From Chitinophaga sp. YR573 (GTDB taxonomy: Bacteria > Bacteroidota > Bacteroidia > Chitinophagales > Chitinophagaceae): 64,000 bases of DNA. Position numbers and translations under genes: made by a program. The DNA lies in contig NZ_FOJF01000003.1 of assembly GCF_900110995.1 (NCBI RefSeq), positions 620,001-684,000 on the forward strand, written 5' to 3'. Below the pieces are notes generated by a model. It was not told the origin of the DNA, did no database searches, and was given only the letters and a program-made list of their open reading frames with translations. Of the stretch, positions 36,201 through 44,307 are shown piece after piece (position 1 is the first letter of the stretch; each line of letters begins with the position of its first letter).

Positions 36201-36315
36201 GGAAGACTGTTCCGGTTATTGTCCTGACTTGTGCATTTGTGGTAGTCAGCCAGACGAAAAAAAATGTAACGCACAGAAATAATAGTCTGATGCGGGGTTT
36301 ATAAGCATTAATCAT
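33214..36315 (-). CDS. SusC/RagA-family TonB-linked outer-membrane transporter
   Basis: 1033 residues from ATG 36315. The longer frame (to 36393) would put a LacI-type palindrome inside the gene and spoil the signal peptide, so the inner start is used. A signal sequence (LLFLCVTFFFVWLTTTNAQ) is followed by the carboxypeptidase-regulatory-like domain (ITGTVFRDSDRQPVPGATVR), the SusC linker (LNEVLIVGYGTQKKGDLTGA), a plug with the DAASAAIYGTRAANGVI signature and a large barrel. It lacks the STN domain, so it is probably not controlled by a FecR-type anti-sigma. No glycoside hydrolase is adjacent, so the substrate is unclear. Confidence 0.94.
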   Translation of the reverse strand: MINAYKPRIRLLFLCVTFFFVWLTTTNAQVRTITGTVFRDSDRQPVPGATVRVKGSGIGTSTDDKGHYALTNVPANAILVITVLGFQTQEIPINDRQKIEITLTESSKGLNEVLIVGYGTQKKGDLTGAVATVNGAELNKRIATDPVQLLQGKMPGLSLTQGSGEAGNEGSVLRVRGLGTYSSAGSSPLVIVDGLPGSLTVLDPQNIESVTLLKDAASAAIYGTRAANGVILVTTKQGKNGRFQLSYDYSIGITKPSALPDNLIYNSVQYMQLYNQAAVNSGYPNRFTPEMIAAYTNPSDPARYPNFNWLNAVMRTVQVQTHHIGMTGGNNGTVYNIGLGYVDQPDIMIGFSYKKYNLQFNLNSKINDWATFGSSVTLNYGKRIYPSRGSQDMFLSTLSQSPMYGPKLPDGSGRYVNSVYPSVQTPNKNPVAIAENALVNSNDYYLQSSFFLNIRLLKGLEWRTSGGLNFDFNKVYDFKPVINQYNWFAKPNDAPERTLDVNGQGLVVTDTNMVYPVGYTQLTYTKSFNQHNLKLLAGTQVEYNKAQRLVGTRNTPFPSNNLHELNAGPAGSQIATGTSSVWALRSYYGRFNYDYNEKYLLEVNARYDASSRFPLNNRWGLFPSVSAGWMLTREQFLSGISWLNNLKVRGSWGKLGNQNIGNYPYQDVYTSQNSYNTNTGYAYPFSGSTLNSGVAQNGLVDANIKWETTRIFDVGADVSLFNKLDITVDWYNKLTYDILYTPLIPAYIGLNAPTLNQGKMKNTGVEASFQYTDNIGSVRFSAGGTFQTNKNTVIKFGAPSINTGNNTIIKEGLPYGSFYLYEYAGIFQSAGEITRSPVQQYNPQPGYLKFKDVSGNDTVNANDRVIVPGVFPKFDYSFNASVSWKNFDISVFFYGSYGQKLFVNGWGVQPFNQGSPPGTDWLNAWTPEHPSTTMPLIYITGQGNASSNISTASTYYLKGASFLRLKNLQIGYTLPASLAKRAALSSLRVFFAGDNLLTFTGFKGLDPERVSNNTRFVAHPQNQVFAFGVKAAF

Positions 36316-36378
36316 AACGTATGGATTTAAGTGATGAAAAACATATTTATCAGATAAGGGGGGAATAGCTAACAGTAA

Positions 36379-36392
36379 TGCAAACGTTTGCA
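36379..36392. promoter_or_regulatory. LacI-type operator palindrome upstream of SusC
   Basis: TGCAAACGTTTGCA is a perfect 14-bp palindrome, centred on the CpG with AAACGTTT as in LacI/GalR-family operators. It lies 64 bases upstream of the SusC start, so a sugar-responsive LacI-family regulator likely controls this SusC/SusD pair. No LacI gene lies in the window. Confidence 0.65.
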
Positions 36393-36584
36393 CATAAGTA
36401 CGTGATTTTAACGTGGAGAATAAGATAATATGCCGTAAAATCTGTGATTTGGGTTACTGACGAGCTGTGACCATGTTACCGGACATTAAAGGAATCATAT
36501 ATTAGGGTAAATAGCTCTCATGATTTTCTCCAATACCTATACTTTTTTCGCTTTTTTAAGGAATGGATGCCAGATACTGCAGTA

Positions 36585-36616
36585 TAAAATAAAAAAGCAG
36601 CCGGAGCCCGGCTGCT
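36585..36616 (-). terminator. Terminator of the Pycsar-effector-like gene
   Basis: AGCAGCCGG-AGC-CCGGCTGCT (36596-36616). On the minus strand it is followed by TTTTTTATTTT. It begins 34 bases after the stop at 36651. Confidence 0.85.
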
Positions 36617-36650
36617 GAAGTGTAATCACATCTGGATTAGAAAGAGGATA

Positions 36651-37241
36651 CTATCCAACAAACAGATTTGTATTGTGGAATACCGATTGAACAAACGCTA
36701 TAATAACGATGATCAATCCGAACATGAAAACGTTGTACGCCGCTCTTAATAACCTGTATTTCCTTCCTAATACAACCCCTTGAGCATATTCATCCTTGAT
36801 CAGGCTTTGATATAAATACTCCTCATCACCCAGGGTTTGAGTCATGCCAGCGGAATATTCTTTTATTTTCATTTTATAGAAATTTCCAAAGAAAAGCAGG
36901 TTTACTTTTTTGTCGGTTATATCTGATGGAGTGAATCTGCCTTTTGGAAGAGAGGGCCTGGTAGCTAAAATGGCCAGGATCAAAGTAAGCAGACTGGTTG
37001 CCAGTAAGATGAATGTTGGCAGGACCAGATATTGAACATCTTTTAAGCGCCCCAGAACCAGACTGATAACAGCAGAGAGGATAATAGAATTCACTGTGAT
37101 CAATATCTGCGCCTTATTATCCGCCATATCACTTAAGCGGTGGTCTGTGCCGGCAGTAACTCTCAGCAATCTCTCGATTAAAATACTGGTATCAATTTTT
37201 GTCGAGGGCGGAATTTCCGCTGGCTTTTGATCTTTATTCAT
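36651..37241 (-). CDS. Pycsar-system-effector-like membrane protein (DUF5706)
   Basis: 196 residues. Residues about 33-55 carry the family hallmark (DHRLSDMADNKAQILITVNS), whose hydrophobic part is the first membrane helix. Further helices are at about 72-93 (LVLPTFILLATSLLTLILAI) and 168-187 (FMFGLIIVIIAFVQSVF). In Pycsar phage defence, such proteins are opened by cyclic UMP/CMP made by a neighbouring pyrimidine cyclase and damage the inner membrane. No cyclase-like gene is seen beside this one, so it is an orphan or answers a distant or different signal. HD-domain fusions are known in the family, but none is present here. Confidence 0.8.
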   Translation of the reverse strand: MNKDQKPAEIPPSTKIDTSILIERLLRVTAGTDHRLSDMADNKAQILITVNSIILSAVISLVLGRLKDVQYLVLPTFILLATSLLTLILAILATRPSLPKGRFTPSDITDKKVNLLFFGNFYKMKIKEYSAGMTQTLGDEEYLYQSLIKDEYAQGVVLGRKYRLLRAAYNVFMFGLIIVIIAFVQSVFHNTNLFVG

Positions 37242-37420
37242 TTGTACATTATATTTATAACCAGCATATAAGCTTTGGTTTATTAAAATTAAGGTAATCC
37301 ATCATCAATTCATTCGACAGCTTTTCTTTCCTTAAAGCGGGATTGCTATTGCATGATAAGATTATGGCAGCTGTTATAAAAAAAACATAAAATTATACTT
37401 ATATTCATACAAACAAAATA

Positions 37421-37501
37421 CATGGAACTCAAATTAGCCATTTATTTGTTTGTTAATGTCCTTATTTTTCTGGTCATAAATGCGGTTTATGAAGAAGTAT
37501 A
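37421..37501 (+). CDS. Possible 26-residue membrane peptide
   Basis: MELKLAIYLFVNVLIFLVIN followed by AVYEEV: one membrane helix with an acidic tail. It overlaps the start of the next small membrane ORF by 22 bases in another frame, as translationally coupled peptides do. It is too short to prove by eye. Small toxic or regulatory membrane peptides look like this. Confidence 0.35.
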
Positions 37502-37686
37502 AAAAAATAACAATGTTTTTTATTGAATTCGCATTAACACTGGTAGTGTTTATTGTATTTTTCGAAATTATCGACCCTCCACTCTCCTTAGATAGAATAG
37601 TGACAGGTATATTCGTATCTCTGTTATTAACGTTTACTTTTTCTTTCTTCCTTAAAAGAAAACAGAAAACGGAAAATAATATGTAA
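37480..37686 (+). CDS. Small two-helix membrane protein
   Basis: 68 residues (65 if from the ATG at 37489). A basic N-terminus (KKYKK) is followed by a membrane helix (FFIEFALTLVVFIVFFEII), a short loop with DPPLSLDR, a second helix (IVTGIFVSLLLTFTFSFFL) and a basic tail. Similar small membrane proteins are scattered in Bacteroidota without known function. A terminator hairpin follows. The opposite-strand ORF across this region is a low-complexity shadow. Confidence 0.5.
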   Translation: MRFMKKYKKITMFFIEFALTLVVFIVFFEIIDPPLSLDRIVTGIFVSLLLTFTFSFFLKRKQKTENNM

Positions 37687-37709
37687 TACCTGCCATAATG
37701 GACATCCTG

Positions 37710-37756
37710 CTTATAATAAAAAGAAGCTGTCACTGGCAGCTTCTTTTTATTATAAG
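37710..37756. terminator. 20-bp hairpin terminator
   Basis: CTTATAATAAAAAGAAGCTG (37710-37729) pairs perfectly with 37737-37756. Its AT-rich outer part supplies A and T tracts on both sides. It ends the small membrane-protein transcript. Confidence 0.85.
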
Positions 37757-37833
37757 TATAGTTATAGTTGTAGGAAAAACAAAGCTGCACCACACATCAT
37801 AAACAAAAACCAAATTTCTGAAAAATCTCAATA

Positions 37834-38526
37834 ATGAATGATAATGATACAAAACGACTTTCACGACTGACTGCCATTTTAACCCAATTGCAAACGAAAC
37901 GACTTTTGACAGCAACAGAACTGGCAAATAAATTCTCGGTTAGTATCAGGACAATTTACAGAGACATAAAGGCTTTAGAGCAGGGAGGAGTTCCAATTTT
38001 GACTGAAGAAGGTAAGGGTTATACTTTAATGGAAGGATACAGAGTTCCGCCCGTTATGTTTACCGAAAATCAAGCCAACGCTTTAATCCTTGCAGAACAA
38101 TTAGTATTAAAAACCAAAGACGCTTCTTTTGTTAAAGACTATTCAGATGCTATCGAGAAAATCAAAGCTGTATTAGGGCATAATGTAAAAGACAAAGCGA
38201 ACCTGCTTGCCGAACGAACCCGGTTTAGCCAAAACATTAACAGCGAAAAAAACAGTAATAACTTATCGGATTTACAGTTTGCCCTAACAAATTTTTGCCT
38301 GACAAAAATTGAATACACCAATGAAGCAAACGAAATTACAAGCAGATTGATTGAACCCTTTGCATTATTAAGTACGCACGAGAACTGGTTATTAGTTGCA
38401 TGGTGCCGTTTACGTAATGAGTTTCGGTTTTTCCGGCTTGACAGGATTAAAAAACTGGATATTCTTACTGAGAAGTTTACTCCTCACAAAATGACCTTAC
38501 AAGAATATTTTGACCGTTACTATTAA
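37834..38526 (+). CDS. YafY-type transcriptional regulator (HTH_11 + WYL domain)
   Basis: 230 residues. The N-terminal winged helix has TATELANKFSVSIRTIYRDI, the recognition-helix signature of this family, followed by KALEQGGVPI. The C-terminal WYL region has SRLIEPFALLSTHENWLLVA and FRFFRLDRIKKLDIL, which includes the conserved ligand-contact Arg. WYL regulators sense nucleic acid or nucleotide ligands and often control stress or defence genes. It heads a same-strand group with DUF1761 and YdeI-like genes, and the three share AT-rich codon use unlike the flanking genes, suggesting recent acquisition. Confidence 0.9.
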   Translation: MNDNDTKRLSRLTAILTQLQTKRLLTATELANKFSVSIRTIYRDIKALEQGGVPILTEEGKGYTLMEGYRVPPVMFTENQANALILAEQLVLKTKDASFVKDYSDAIEKIKAVLGHNVKDKANLLAERTRFSQNINSEKNSNNLSDLQFALTNFCLTKIEYTNEANEITSRLIEPFALLSTHENWLLVAWCRLRNEFRFFRLDRIKKLDILTEKFTPHKMTLQEYFDRYY

Positions 38527-38600
38527 TTTATTTTTGACCCCTGACATAGGGCTGTCATTAGGCCGATTTAGCTTTGCTGCATAAATTCAAAAATCAGATT

Positions 38601-39014
38601 ATGATTAGTCAATTAGCAAACTTAAATTGGATTAGCGTTTTAATTGCATTTGTTGTGTATTTTTTGCTTGGAGCTTTATGGTTCACCTTGTTTTTCAGTA
38701 AGCAGTACAAAATTTCTTTGGGTCGTGATAACGAAACTTTGCAAAACAAACCTATCTTCATAGTCGGACCAGCACTGTGCTCTCTGGTGATTACAATTGC
38801 GACTGCGGTTTTGATGTATGCCCTGAATATTCAGTCTTTTAGCGCTGCGCTGGAATTTTCTTTACTTGTGGGTATTGGGTATCTGGTTGCCAATACCATC
38901 AATATTGCCATCAACCCCAATATTCCCAGACCGATCCTTTACGGAATTATAAGTGGAACATATCATTTATTAGGCATTTTAATAGTGAGTATCATCTTAG
39001 TTATAATGAAATAA
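38601..39014 (+). CDS. DUF1761 membrane protein
   Basis: 137 residues from the ATG at 38601; the frame opens earlier at 38574 but the family starts near MISQLANLNWISVLIA. There are four membrane helices, with the first carrying FLLGALWFTLFFSKQY, the DUF1761 signature. The function of the family is unknown. It lies 74 bases after the WYL regulator and 10 before the YdeI-like gene, so the three may be co-transcribed. Confidence 0.85.
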   Translation: MISQLANLNWISVLIAFVVYFLLGALWFTLFFSKQYKISLGRDNETLQNKPIFIVGPALCSLVITIATAVLMYALNIQSFSAALEFSLLVGIGYLVANTINIAINPNIPRPILYGIISGTYHLLGILIVSIILVIMK

Positions 39015-39024
39015 CAAAGAAGTT

Positions 39025-39603
39025 ATGCAGAAAAAAGAAATAGCAACTTTTTGCCCGGCAAGCAAACAAGACTGGAGACAATGGTTAAAAGAAAACCATC
39101 ATGTAAAACAATCTGTTTGGCTTGTTTATTATAAGAAGAAGTGTAATGTTCCTACAATAACTCATAGTGATGCTGTTGACGAATCTCTTTGCTTTGGCTG
39201 GATAGACAGCATAAGAAAATCCCTCGACAATGAAACGTTTATACAATTCTTCGGCAAAAGAAAACCTAATAGTGTTTGGTCAAAGATAAATAAGGGAAAG
39301 GTACAGCGATTAATTGAAGAAGGTCTTATGACACAAGCAGGTTACGAAAGCATTGAAACTGCAAAACAAAATGGTTCGTGGACAATTTTAGACGATGTCG
39401 AAGAGTTGAAAATTCCCAAAGACCTGGAAAAAGAATTCAAAACAAAACGAGGTTCAAAAGACTATTTTTTGAGTTTAAGCAAGTCTGTCAGAAAAAGCAT
39501 TTTGCAATGGCTTGTTCTTGCTAAACGAACAGAGACCAGACAAAAACGAATATCTGAAATAGCAGAACTTGCTGCCCAAAAACAGAAACCGAAACAGTTT
39601 TAG
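39025..39603 (+). CDS. YdeI/OmpD-associated family protein
   Basis: 192 residues. The recognised blocks are SVWLVYYKKKC, SDAVDESLCFGWIDSIRKSL and RKPNSVWSKINKGKVQRLIE, followed by the C-terminal helical domain with KSVRKSILQWLVLAKRTETR and KRISEIAELAAQ. Members are cytoplasmic, linked in enterobacteria to peptide-antibiotic tolerance, with no defined biochemical activity. It is third in the AT-rich group after the WYL regulator and is followed by a strong terminator. Confidence 0.88.
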   Translation: MQKKEIATFCPASKQDWRQWLKENHHVKQSVWLVYYKKKCNVPTITHSDAVDESLCFGWIDSIRKSLDNETFIQFFGKRKPNSVWSKINKGKVQRLIEEGLMTQAGYESIETAKQNGSWTILDDVEELKIPKDLEKEFKTKRGSKDYFLSLSKSVRKSILQWLVLAKRTETRQKRISEIAELAAQKQKPKQF

Positions 39604-39654
39604 ATGTTATTCATCAAACATTTTTGAAGTTCTGATACCTGTAAACATATTTAT

Positions 39655-39692
39655 AGTAAAGGGTTTCAGCAAATCTGCTGAAACCCTTTACT
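39655..39692. terminator. 17-bp bidirectional terminator
   Basis: AGTAAAGGGTTTCAGCA pairs perfectly with TGCTGAAACCCTTTACT around AATC. It lies between convergent genes (39603 and 39707). Confidence 0.85.
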
Positions 39693-39706
39693 ATTTTAAA
39701 GTGTCT

Positions 39707-40885
39707 CTATTGTTTCGTAATTATTTTCGTATAAGTCTTTCCATTATGAGAAATCTTCACAACATATGAACCTGTTGGTAAATTTTTTGTATCCAGTGAA
39801 GTGCGATGACTGCCTGGGGACAAACTGGAATTAAGTACCATCGCAACTCTTTTCTGCTGCATATCAAATACTTCTATTGTACTGGTACCTGCTTCTTTTA
39901 GCTGCAAATCGATAGTGGTGAGCTGCTGGAATGGATTAGGATAAATGTTAACGGCTACTGGAGCGCTGGCATCCACCTTATTATCAGCAGCTGCAATAGT
40001 TGGTGTAGTCAGTACAGTAGTGCTACCGCAGGTTGCACTGCCTTCAGCAATGCAGAAGTCGGCAAAGCGTACCTGTTCATCGCGCATACCATCCACCAGT
40101 TTACGATAAATACCCCACTTAGGTCTGCAGAAAGTGGTACCACTTCTCCACATATCTATGTTGTTATTGGTATATGACAACAGGGTAGTGCCATCACTTA
40201 CTTTTTTGATAGTTATCTGGTAAGTTCCAGTGGATGTGTACTTGATCTTTTCTACTACTTCTACCCAGGTACCCTTGAACAATGATAAATTGGCATTGGC
40301 TTTTTCACCAGCACCAGACAAACCAGAGCCAGGTGTATAGATGAGTTGCAGTTTTTGTGGGCTGCCGGCACGTGGCGTCAGGGTAATCAGTGGAGCGCCA
40401 TCATCGCCATCTCCGGCTTTAATCTGATGCAGGTGGCAAAAGCCGGAGGTAGGTATAAAACCAGCATCTATTTTAAATTTCCATCGATAGGTAACTGTTT
40501 CGCCATTGGCTGCTTTCACATTGTCCGGAGATGATCCAAATGTTTTGATCTCATTCCGCTGACGGTCTGTATTAGTGCCACAGCGGTCATCATCCGGGGT
40601 GGTGTGGATATGAAAAATGAAGACATTTTTATTCAGATCTGTATCAAACACTTCTGTGATATGCCGACCAAAAGAAGGGTGTGAACAGTCCGGAACTTCA
40701 CCTGTTGTACCACTACCCAGTACACTTTCAATAAGTTCGTAGGTATTACCCGGACCATTAGCAGAAAGGGTTACCTGAGCATGGCTATACAAAAACAGCA
40801 GGAGAGAAGTCAGTAACAGTGAGACTGACCTGCAAAAGAAGGCCCTGTGACTCAGCAGGTGAGACACGGTGATATACAATTTCAT
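39707..40885 (-). CDS. Secreted beta-jelly-roll protein, polysaccharide-lyase-like, with T9SS sorting domain
   Basis: 392 residues. An N-terminal signal (SVSLLLTSLLLFLYSHAQ) leads into a domain of about 250 residues with DRQRNEIKTFGSSPDN, SGFCHLHQIKAGDGDDGAPL and WVEVVEKIKYTSTGTYQITI, which resemble the beta-sandwich of alginate/glucuronan/heparin-type lyases. The pattern of paired His and Arg/Gln fits an active cleft. The last 80 residues form a Type IX secretion sorting domain (VNIYPNPFQQLTTIDL ... GSYVVKISHNGKTYTKIITK). It is therefore likely exported across the outer membrane. The lyase assignment is tentative. Confidence 0.75.
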   Translation of the reverse strand: MKLYITVSHLLSHRAFFCRSVSLLLTSLLLFLYSHAQVTLSANGPGNTYELIESVLGSGTTGEVPDCSHPSFGRHITEVFDTDLNKNVFIFHIHTTPDDDRCGTNTDRQRNEIKTFGSSPDNVKAANGETVTYRWKFKIDAGFIPTSGFCHLHQIKAGDGDDGAPLITLTPRAGSPQKLQLIYTPGSGLSGAGEKANANLSLFKGTWVEVVEKIKYTSTGTYQITIKKVSDGTTLLSYTNNNIDMWRSGTTFCRPKWGIYRKLVDGMRDEQVRFADFCIAEGSATCGSTTVLTTPTIAAADNKVDASAPVAVNIYPNPFQQLTTIDLQLKEAGTSTIEVFDMQQKRVAMVLNSSLSPGSHRTSLDTKNLPTGSYVVKISHNGKTYTKIITKQ

Positions 40886-41052
40886 AAGTGTAAATTTAGT
40901 TTTGAGGGTTTTTGTTCAGTTTTTTGAGTCTTATGCAATCGATTGCCAAACATTATTAAGTTAATACTTTTATAGGGGATAAACAACAAATTTATAGGTA
41001 CTTGTTTGAAATAGCTTAGTTTGTTATATTACAGAAACTATTATTATAAGTT

Positions 41053-41913
41053 ATGAATGAGATTTTAAATCTACTGGGAAAATCTGAAAACGATAAAGAA
41101 GTAAAAATTCTTTTGAACGAAAATAACTTTTCACTCCCCAAAGCAAAATACCATGTAGAATCTCTTTTTGGTACTTCTTTGAATGTAGATTTTAGAGTTA
41201 AGTTTTCATATGATGAAATTTATAACGGTACTATAACGAATGAAGACGTTAAAGTTCCTTTTGAAGAATATAAACCTGCATATGAATTGATTTTAGAAGG
41301 GATTTCTTTTAAGGACTATTTCCCATTTGATTTAACGCAGGAAAGCACTAAAGAGGAGGTTAAAAAGGTAGGTAACGTATATAACAAGCCAACAAAAGAT
41401 TTATGGTATCTTATAAAAGACGACTATCATTTATCAATAAATTTTAAAGACGAAAAAGTATATCACATCACTGTAACAAAGCAAACACTTTCCTTTAAAG
41501 AAAATTTAGAAATTACAAAACAGCTAAAAGAACAAAGTAAAAATATAAACCCGGCTAATATAGAAAGATTGACAGATTACGATTTGTTAAGGCCTACTGT
41601 TAACTGGAAGAAAAATATGCAGGAATTAGCCGGATTAGATGCTGATTTTTATTCTATTGAGAACCTGAATAAAATGGATGATATACTGGATGAATTTTAT
41701 AAGATGTTGAAAAAGTATACACTGGAGAAAAAGGCGAGTAATATTTATAATTCTGTAAAAAAGACAGTTGATAGTTTCAATAAATTAGAAGATAAATATG
41801 GATATTTTACTACAGATGAAAGAGGAAGTTTAGCCACTTATATAAATGAAATGGTGATGATCACTGGTCTGAAACTGGAATTTGATGTGACTGAACAATG
41901 GAGGAATTGGTAA
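41053..41913 (+). CDS. Hypothetical protein, 286 residues
   Basis: Begins MNEILNLLGKSENDKEVKIL. The first half is mixed beta-strands (FSLPKAKYHVESLFGTSLNV), reminiscent of immunity or SMI1-type scaffolds. The second half is helical (KMDDILDEFYKMLKKYTLEK) and ends FDVTEQWRNW. There is no signal peptide or membrane segment. I do not recognise a named family. AT-rich codon use and isolation between two minus-strand genes fit an acquired gene; an immunity-protein role is only a guess. Confidence 0.7.
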   Translation: MNEILNLLGKSENDKEVKILLNENNFSLPKAKYHVESLFGTSLNVDFRVKFSYDEIYNGTITNEDVKVPFEEYKPAYELILEGISFKDYFPFDLTQESTKEEVKKVGNVYNKPTKDLWYLIKDDYHLSINFKDEKVYHITVTKQTLSFKENLEITKQLKEQSKNINPANIERLTDYDLLRPTVNWKKNMQELAGLDADFYSIENLNKMDDILDEFYKMLKKYTLEKKASNIYNSVKKTVDSFNKLEDKYGYFTTDERGSLATYINEMVMITGLKLEFDVTEQWRNW

Positions 41914-41918
41914 TTAGA

Positions 41919-41951
41919 TAGGGCCGTCTTGTTTTTAATAAGACGGCCCTA
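41919..41951. terminator. Bidirectional terminator between convergent genes
   Basis: TAGGGCCGTCTT (41919-41930) pairs perfectly with AAGACGGCCCTA (41940-41951), placed between the stop at 41913 and the receptor stop at 41958. Confidence 0.85.
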
Positions 41952-41957
41952 TTTATA

Positions 41958-44231
41958 TTATTTAAAAAAATAACTCACATGCAATACTGCAGCAAACTTA
42001 GTCCCCGCTGTAAATGCAATACCATTAACAGCTTCCTCGTTCTTTAACCGTGTTAAAGTTTCAAATTGAGTCTCTTTCCATTTCACATTGAACAGGTTAT
42101 TAATAGTTAACCCAATCTCATATTTAGGCTTGGTATAATTCAATACGAGATCATTTACAAAATAACCTTTCGCTGTGAGGGAGTAATCTTCATTAGCCGC
42201 CCTGTCACCCAGATAACGGTAACGTAAGCTGCCATTAAAGCCACTTTTAAATAAATAAGTAATACCACCAGTACTACTCCATACAGGGGCAAGTGGTATA
42301 TAGTTCTCGCCCTTAGGATCATCCATTGAACGACCATGTGCATAGTTAACATCTGCATCCAGATACAGAGCCGCAAAAGGTTGATAACGTCCTGAAAAGT
42401 CGAAGCCTATGCGCCTTGTACGGCCACTGAAATCAACTGTTCCGCCATCACCTGCATATACGTATTCTTTCTGCAGATAACTATACCATACAGCAGCATT
42501 GAACAGCAGACTTTTGGATAGTTTAAACACAGTCCCCAGGTCTGCACCATAAGCAGCCGGTAATGTCTGTGATCCTTTCTCTACTACAACAACACGGGTA
42601 TCATTGGAATGAAAACCTTTACCTAAGAATAAGTAAAACTGGGTTTTATCCGTTGCCTGGTAATAGAAATTCAGCTTCGGACTGACAACATTATTATTCG
42701 CTTTGTAAACACCAATTCCGCTAAGGGTACTATCACTGGCCAGCTTATTATTGTATTTATAATAAAACTGATCAAATCGCAGACCTGCATTCATAGTGAA
42801 TTTAGAGCTGAATTGAAATGTTTCATTCAGATAAGCGCCGGCACTAAATTCAGTGATATCTCCCAGTTTAATTGGACTTATCAGGGTATACCGGTTTACT
42901 GTATGGGAAAGCTCAGAATTTGTAGTCGCATCCAAACGCGCATTGATACCCGCATCGGTAGTTAACTTAGTATCCCCTATATATCCCTCATGTACATAAC
43001 TTCCATTATACCCGTATAAATTACGCGCTTCTTTTTGTCTGATCTCATCACCATTAATCGTATCTACTAAAAAGAAGGTGAAGTTAGTATGCAAATCAAA
43101 TTTATACCTGGAATAGTATAACTGATTCTTGATGATATCATGATTAGGTAATGTAGTCAGTAACTGAGCATTGAAATTCGTGCGGGAAGTAACGCCCCCT
43201 TCATTTGGATCAAGTGCCCCGTAAAAGTCTACTTTGCCTTCGTCTACGGCACTCTCCGGTATCTGCCCTGAAGCATTCCATTTACTGTACAATGTAGATG
43301 CTGTAAGCGTAAGCCAGTTATTATCATTCAGCTTACCATGATATTTAGTGAAAAAATTAAACCGTTTGAAATGCTGAGGATTCTCAAAATAACTATCGCT
43401 GTAACGATATTCAGAAGCAGCATACCAGGATTGATCATTTGCTTTGGCCTTTTCACCCAGCAGGTTGATCATCCCTAATACACGATAAGTATTATACTGA
43501 CCGCCTTCAACTTTTACCGTATTCGAACTAATCGCATCCGCAGTATTAAAGTTGACAAACCCGGTTACTGCCAGGTCACCTTTTTCTGCATCATACATTC
43601 CTTTTTTATAAGTAGTGCTTTCAATCGTCTCCGGTATAATAAAATGACTATCAGCATATCCCTGTCCATGTGCATGTGATACCATGTTGATAGGCACACC
43701 ATCTACACTCATATTAATATCTGTACCATGATCATTATCAAATCCACGCAGAAATATCTGCTCGGCTTTACCACCACCCTGATGCTGACCAATAAACAAA
43801 CCCGGAACAATCCTTAACACTTCCTGTGAATTAGATACACCCCTTAACTTAATATCCATTTCGCTTAATGCTTTATATGGATTTCTTGCATTGGCCGTGA
43901 TCACTACATCCGTCAATTGTGTTTGTTGAGAAGCAATACTGATTGTTTGTCCGTTCTTAAAATCCGTAAGCAGGTAAGATTTCTTCTGATACCCAACAGC
44001 TGATACTGTAATAGTGGTAGCTGCTCCTGCTACATTTTTATAAAAGAAACGCCCGTTTTCATCTGTAATGTCTGTCTGGTTACCAGGAGATAAACGTACT
44101 GTAACTCCGTTTGCCGGTACATGTGTTGCACTGTCTATAACTTTGCCTGAAAGGCTTTTTTGCTGTGCAGAAACAGCATTAAATATCACGAGATTGCCCG
44201 CGATAGAGAATAATAGTTTATAAATGTTCAT
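41958..44231 (-). CDS. TonB-dependent receptor with CarboxypepD_reg domain, probable metal-type
   Basis: 757 residues. After the signal peptide (IAGNLVIFNAVSAQQ) comes a carboxypeptidase-regulatory-like domain (LSGKVIDSATHVPANGVTVR), then the plug (LRGVSNSQEVLRIVPGLFIG, EQIFLRGFDNDHGTDINMSV) and a barrel ending in FAAVLHVSYFFK. The plug contains several His (GQHQGGG, VSHAHGQGYADSHF), common in receptors for metal chelates. The upstream small His-rich membrane gene and the divergent HupE-like permease support a metal-uptake role. The actual metal is not determinable. Confidence 0.9.
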   Translation of the reverse strand: MNIYKLLFSIAGNLVIFNAVSAQQKSLSGKVIDSATHVPANGVTVRLSPGNQTDITDENGRFFYKNVAGAATTITVSAVGYQKKSYLLTDFKNGQTISIASQQTQLTDVVITANARNPYKALSEMDIKLRGVSNSQEVLRIVPGLFIGQHQGGGKAEQIFLRGFDNDHGTDINMSVDGVPINMVSHAHGQGYADSHFIIPETIESTTYKKGMYDAEKGDLAVTGFVNFNTADAISSNTVKVEGGQYNTYRVLGMINLLGEKAKANDQSWYAASEYRYSDSYFENPQHFKRFNFFTKYHGKLNDNNWLTLTASTLYSKWNASGQIPESAVDEGKVDFYGALDPNEGGVTSRTNFNAQLLTTLPNHDIIKNQLYYSRYKFDLHTNFTFFLVDTINGDEIRQKEARNLYGYNGSYVHEGYIGDTKLTTDAGINARLDATTNSELSHTVNRYTLISPIKLGDITEFSAGAYLNETFQFSSKFTMNAGLRFDQFYYKYNNKLASDSTLSGIGVYKANNNVVSPKLNFYYQATDKTQFYLFLGKGFHSNDTRVVVVEKGSQTLPAAYGADLGTVFKLSKSLLFNAAVWYSYLQKEYVYAGDGGTVDFSGRTRRIGFDFSGRYQPFAALYLDADVNYAHGRSMDDPKGENYIPLAPVWSSTGGITYLFKSGFNGSLRYRYLGDRAANEDYSLTAKGYFVNDLVLNYTKPKYEIGLTINNLFNVKWKETQFETLTRLKNEEAVNGIAFTAGTKFAAVLHVSYFFK

Positions 44232-44307
44232 TCTTTAAGTTGTAGGGAATACAAAAGACTGATAAGGCGCGACGAGGCCTTATCAAATACTAAAACAAAG
44301 TATATTC

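Noticed and set aside
37434..37793. 119-codon minus-strand ORF opposite the small membrane genes
   Set aside because: Low-complexity Asn/Lys/Tyr composition, runs through a terminator hairpin, no recognisable fold.
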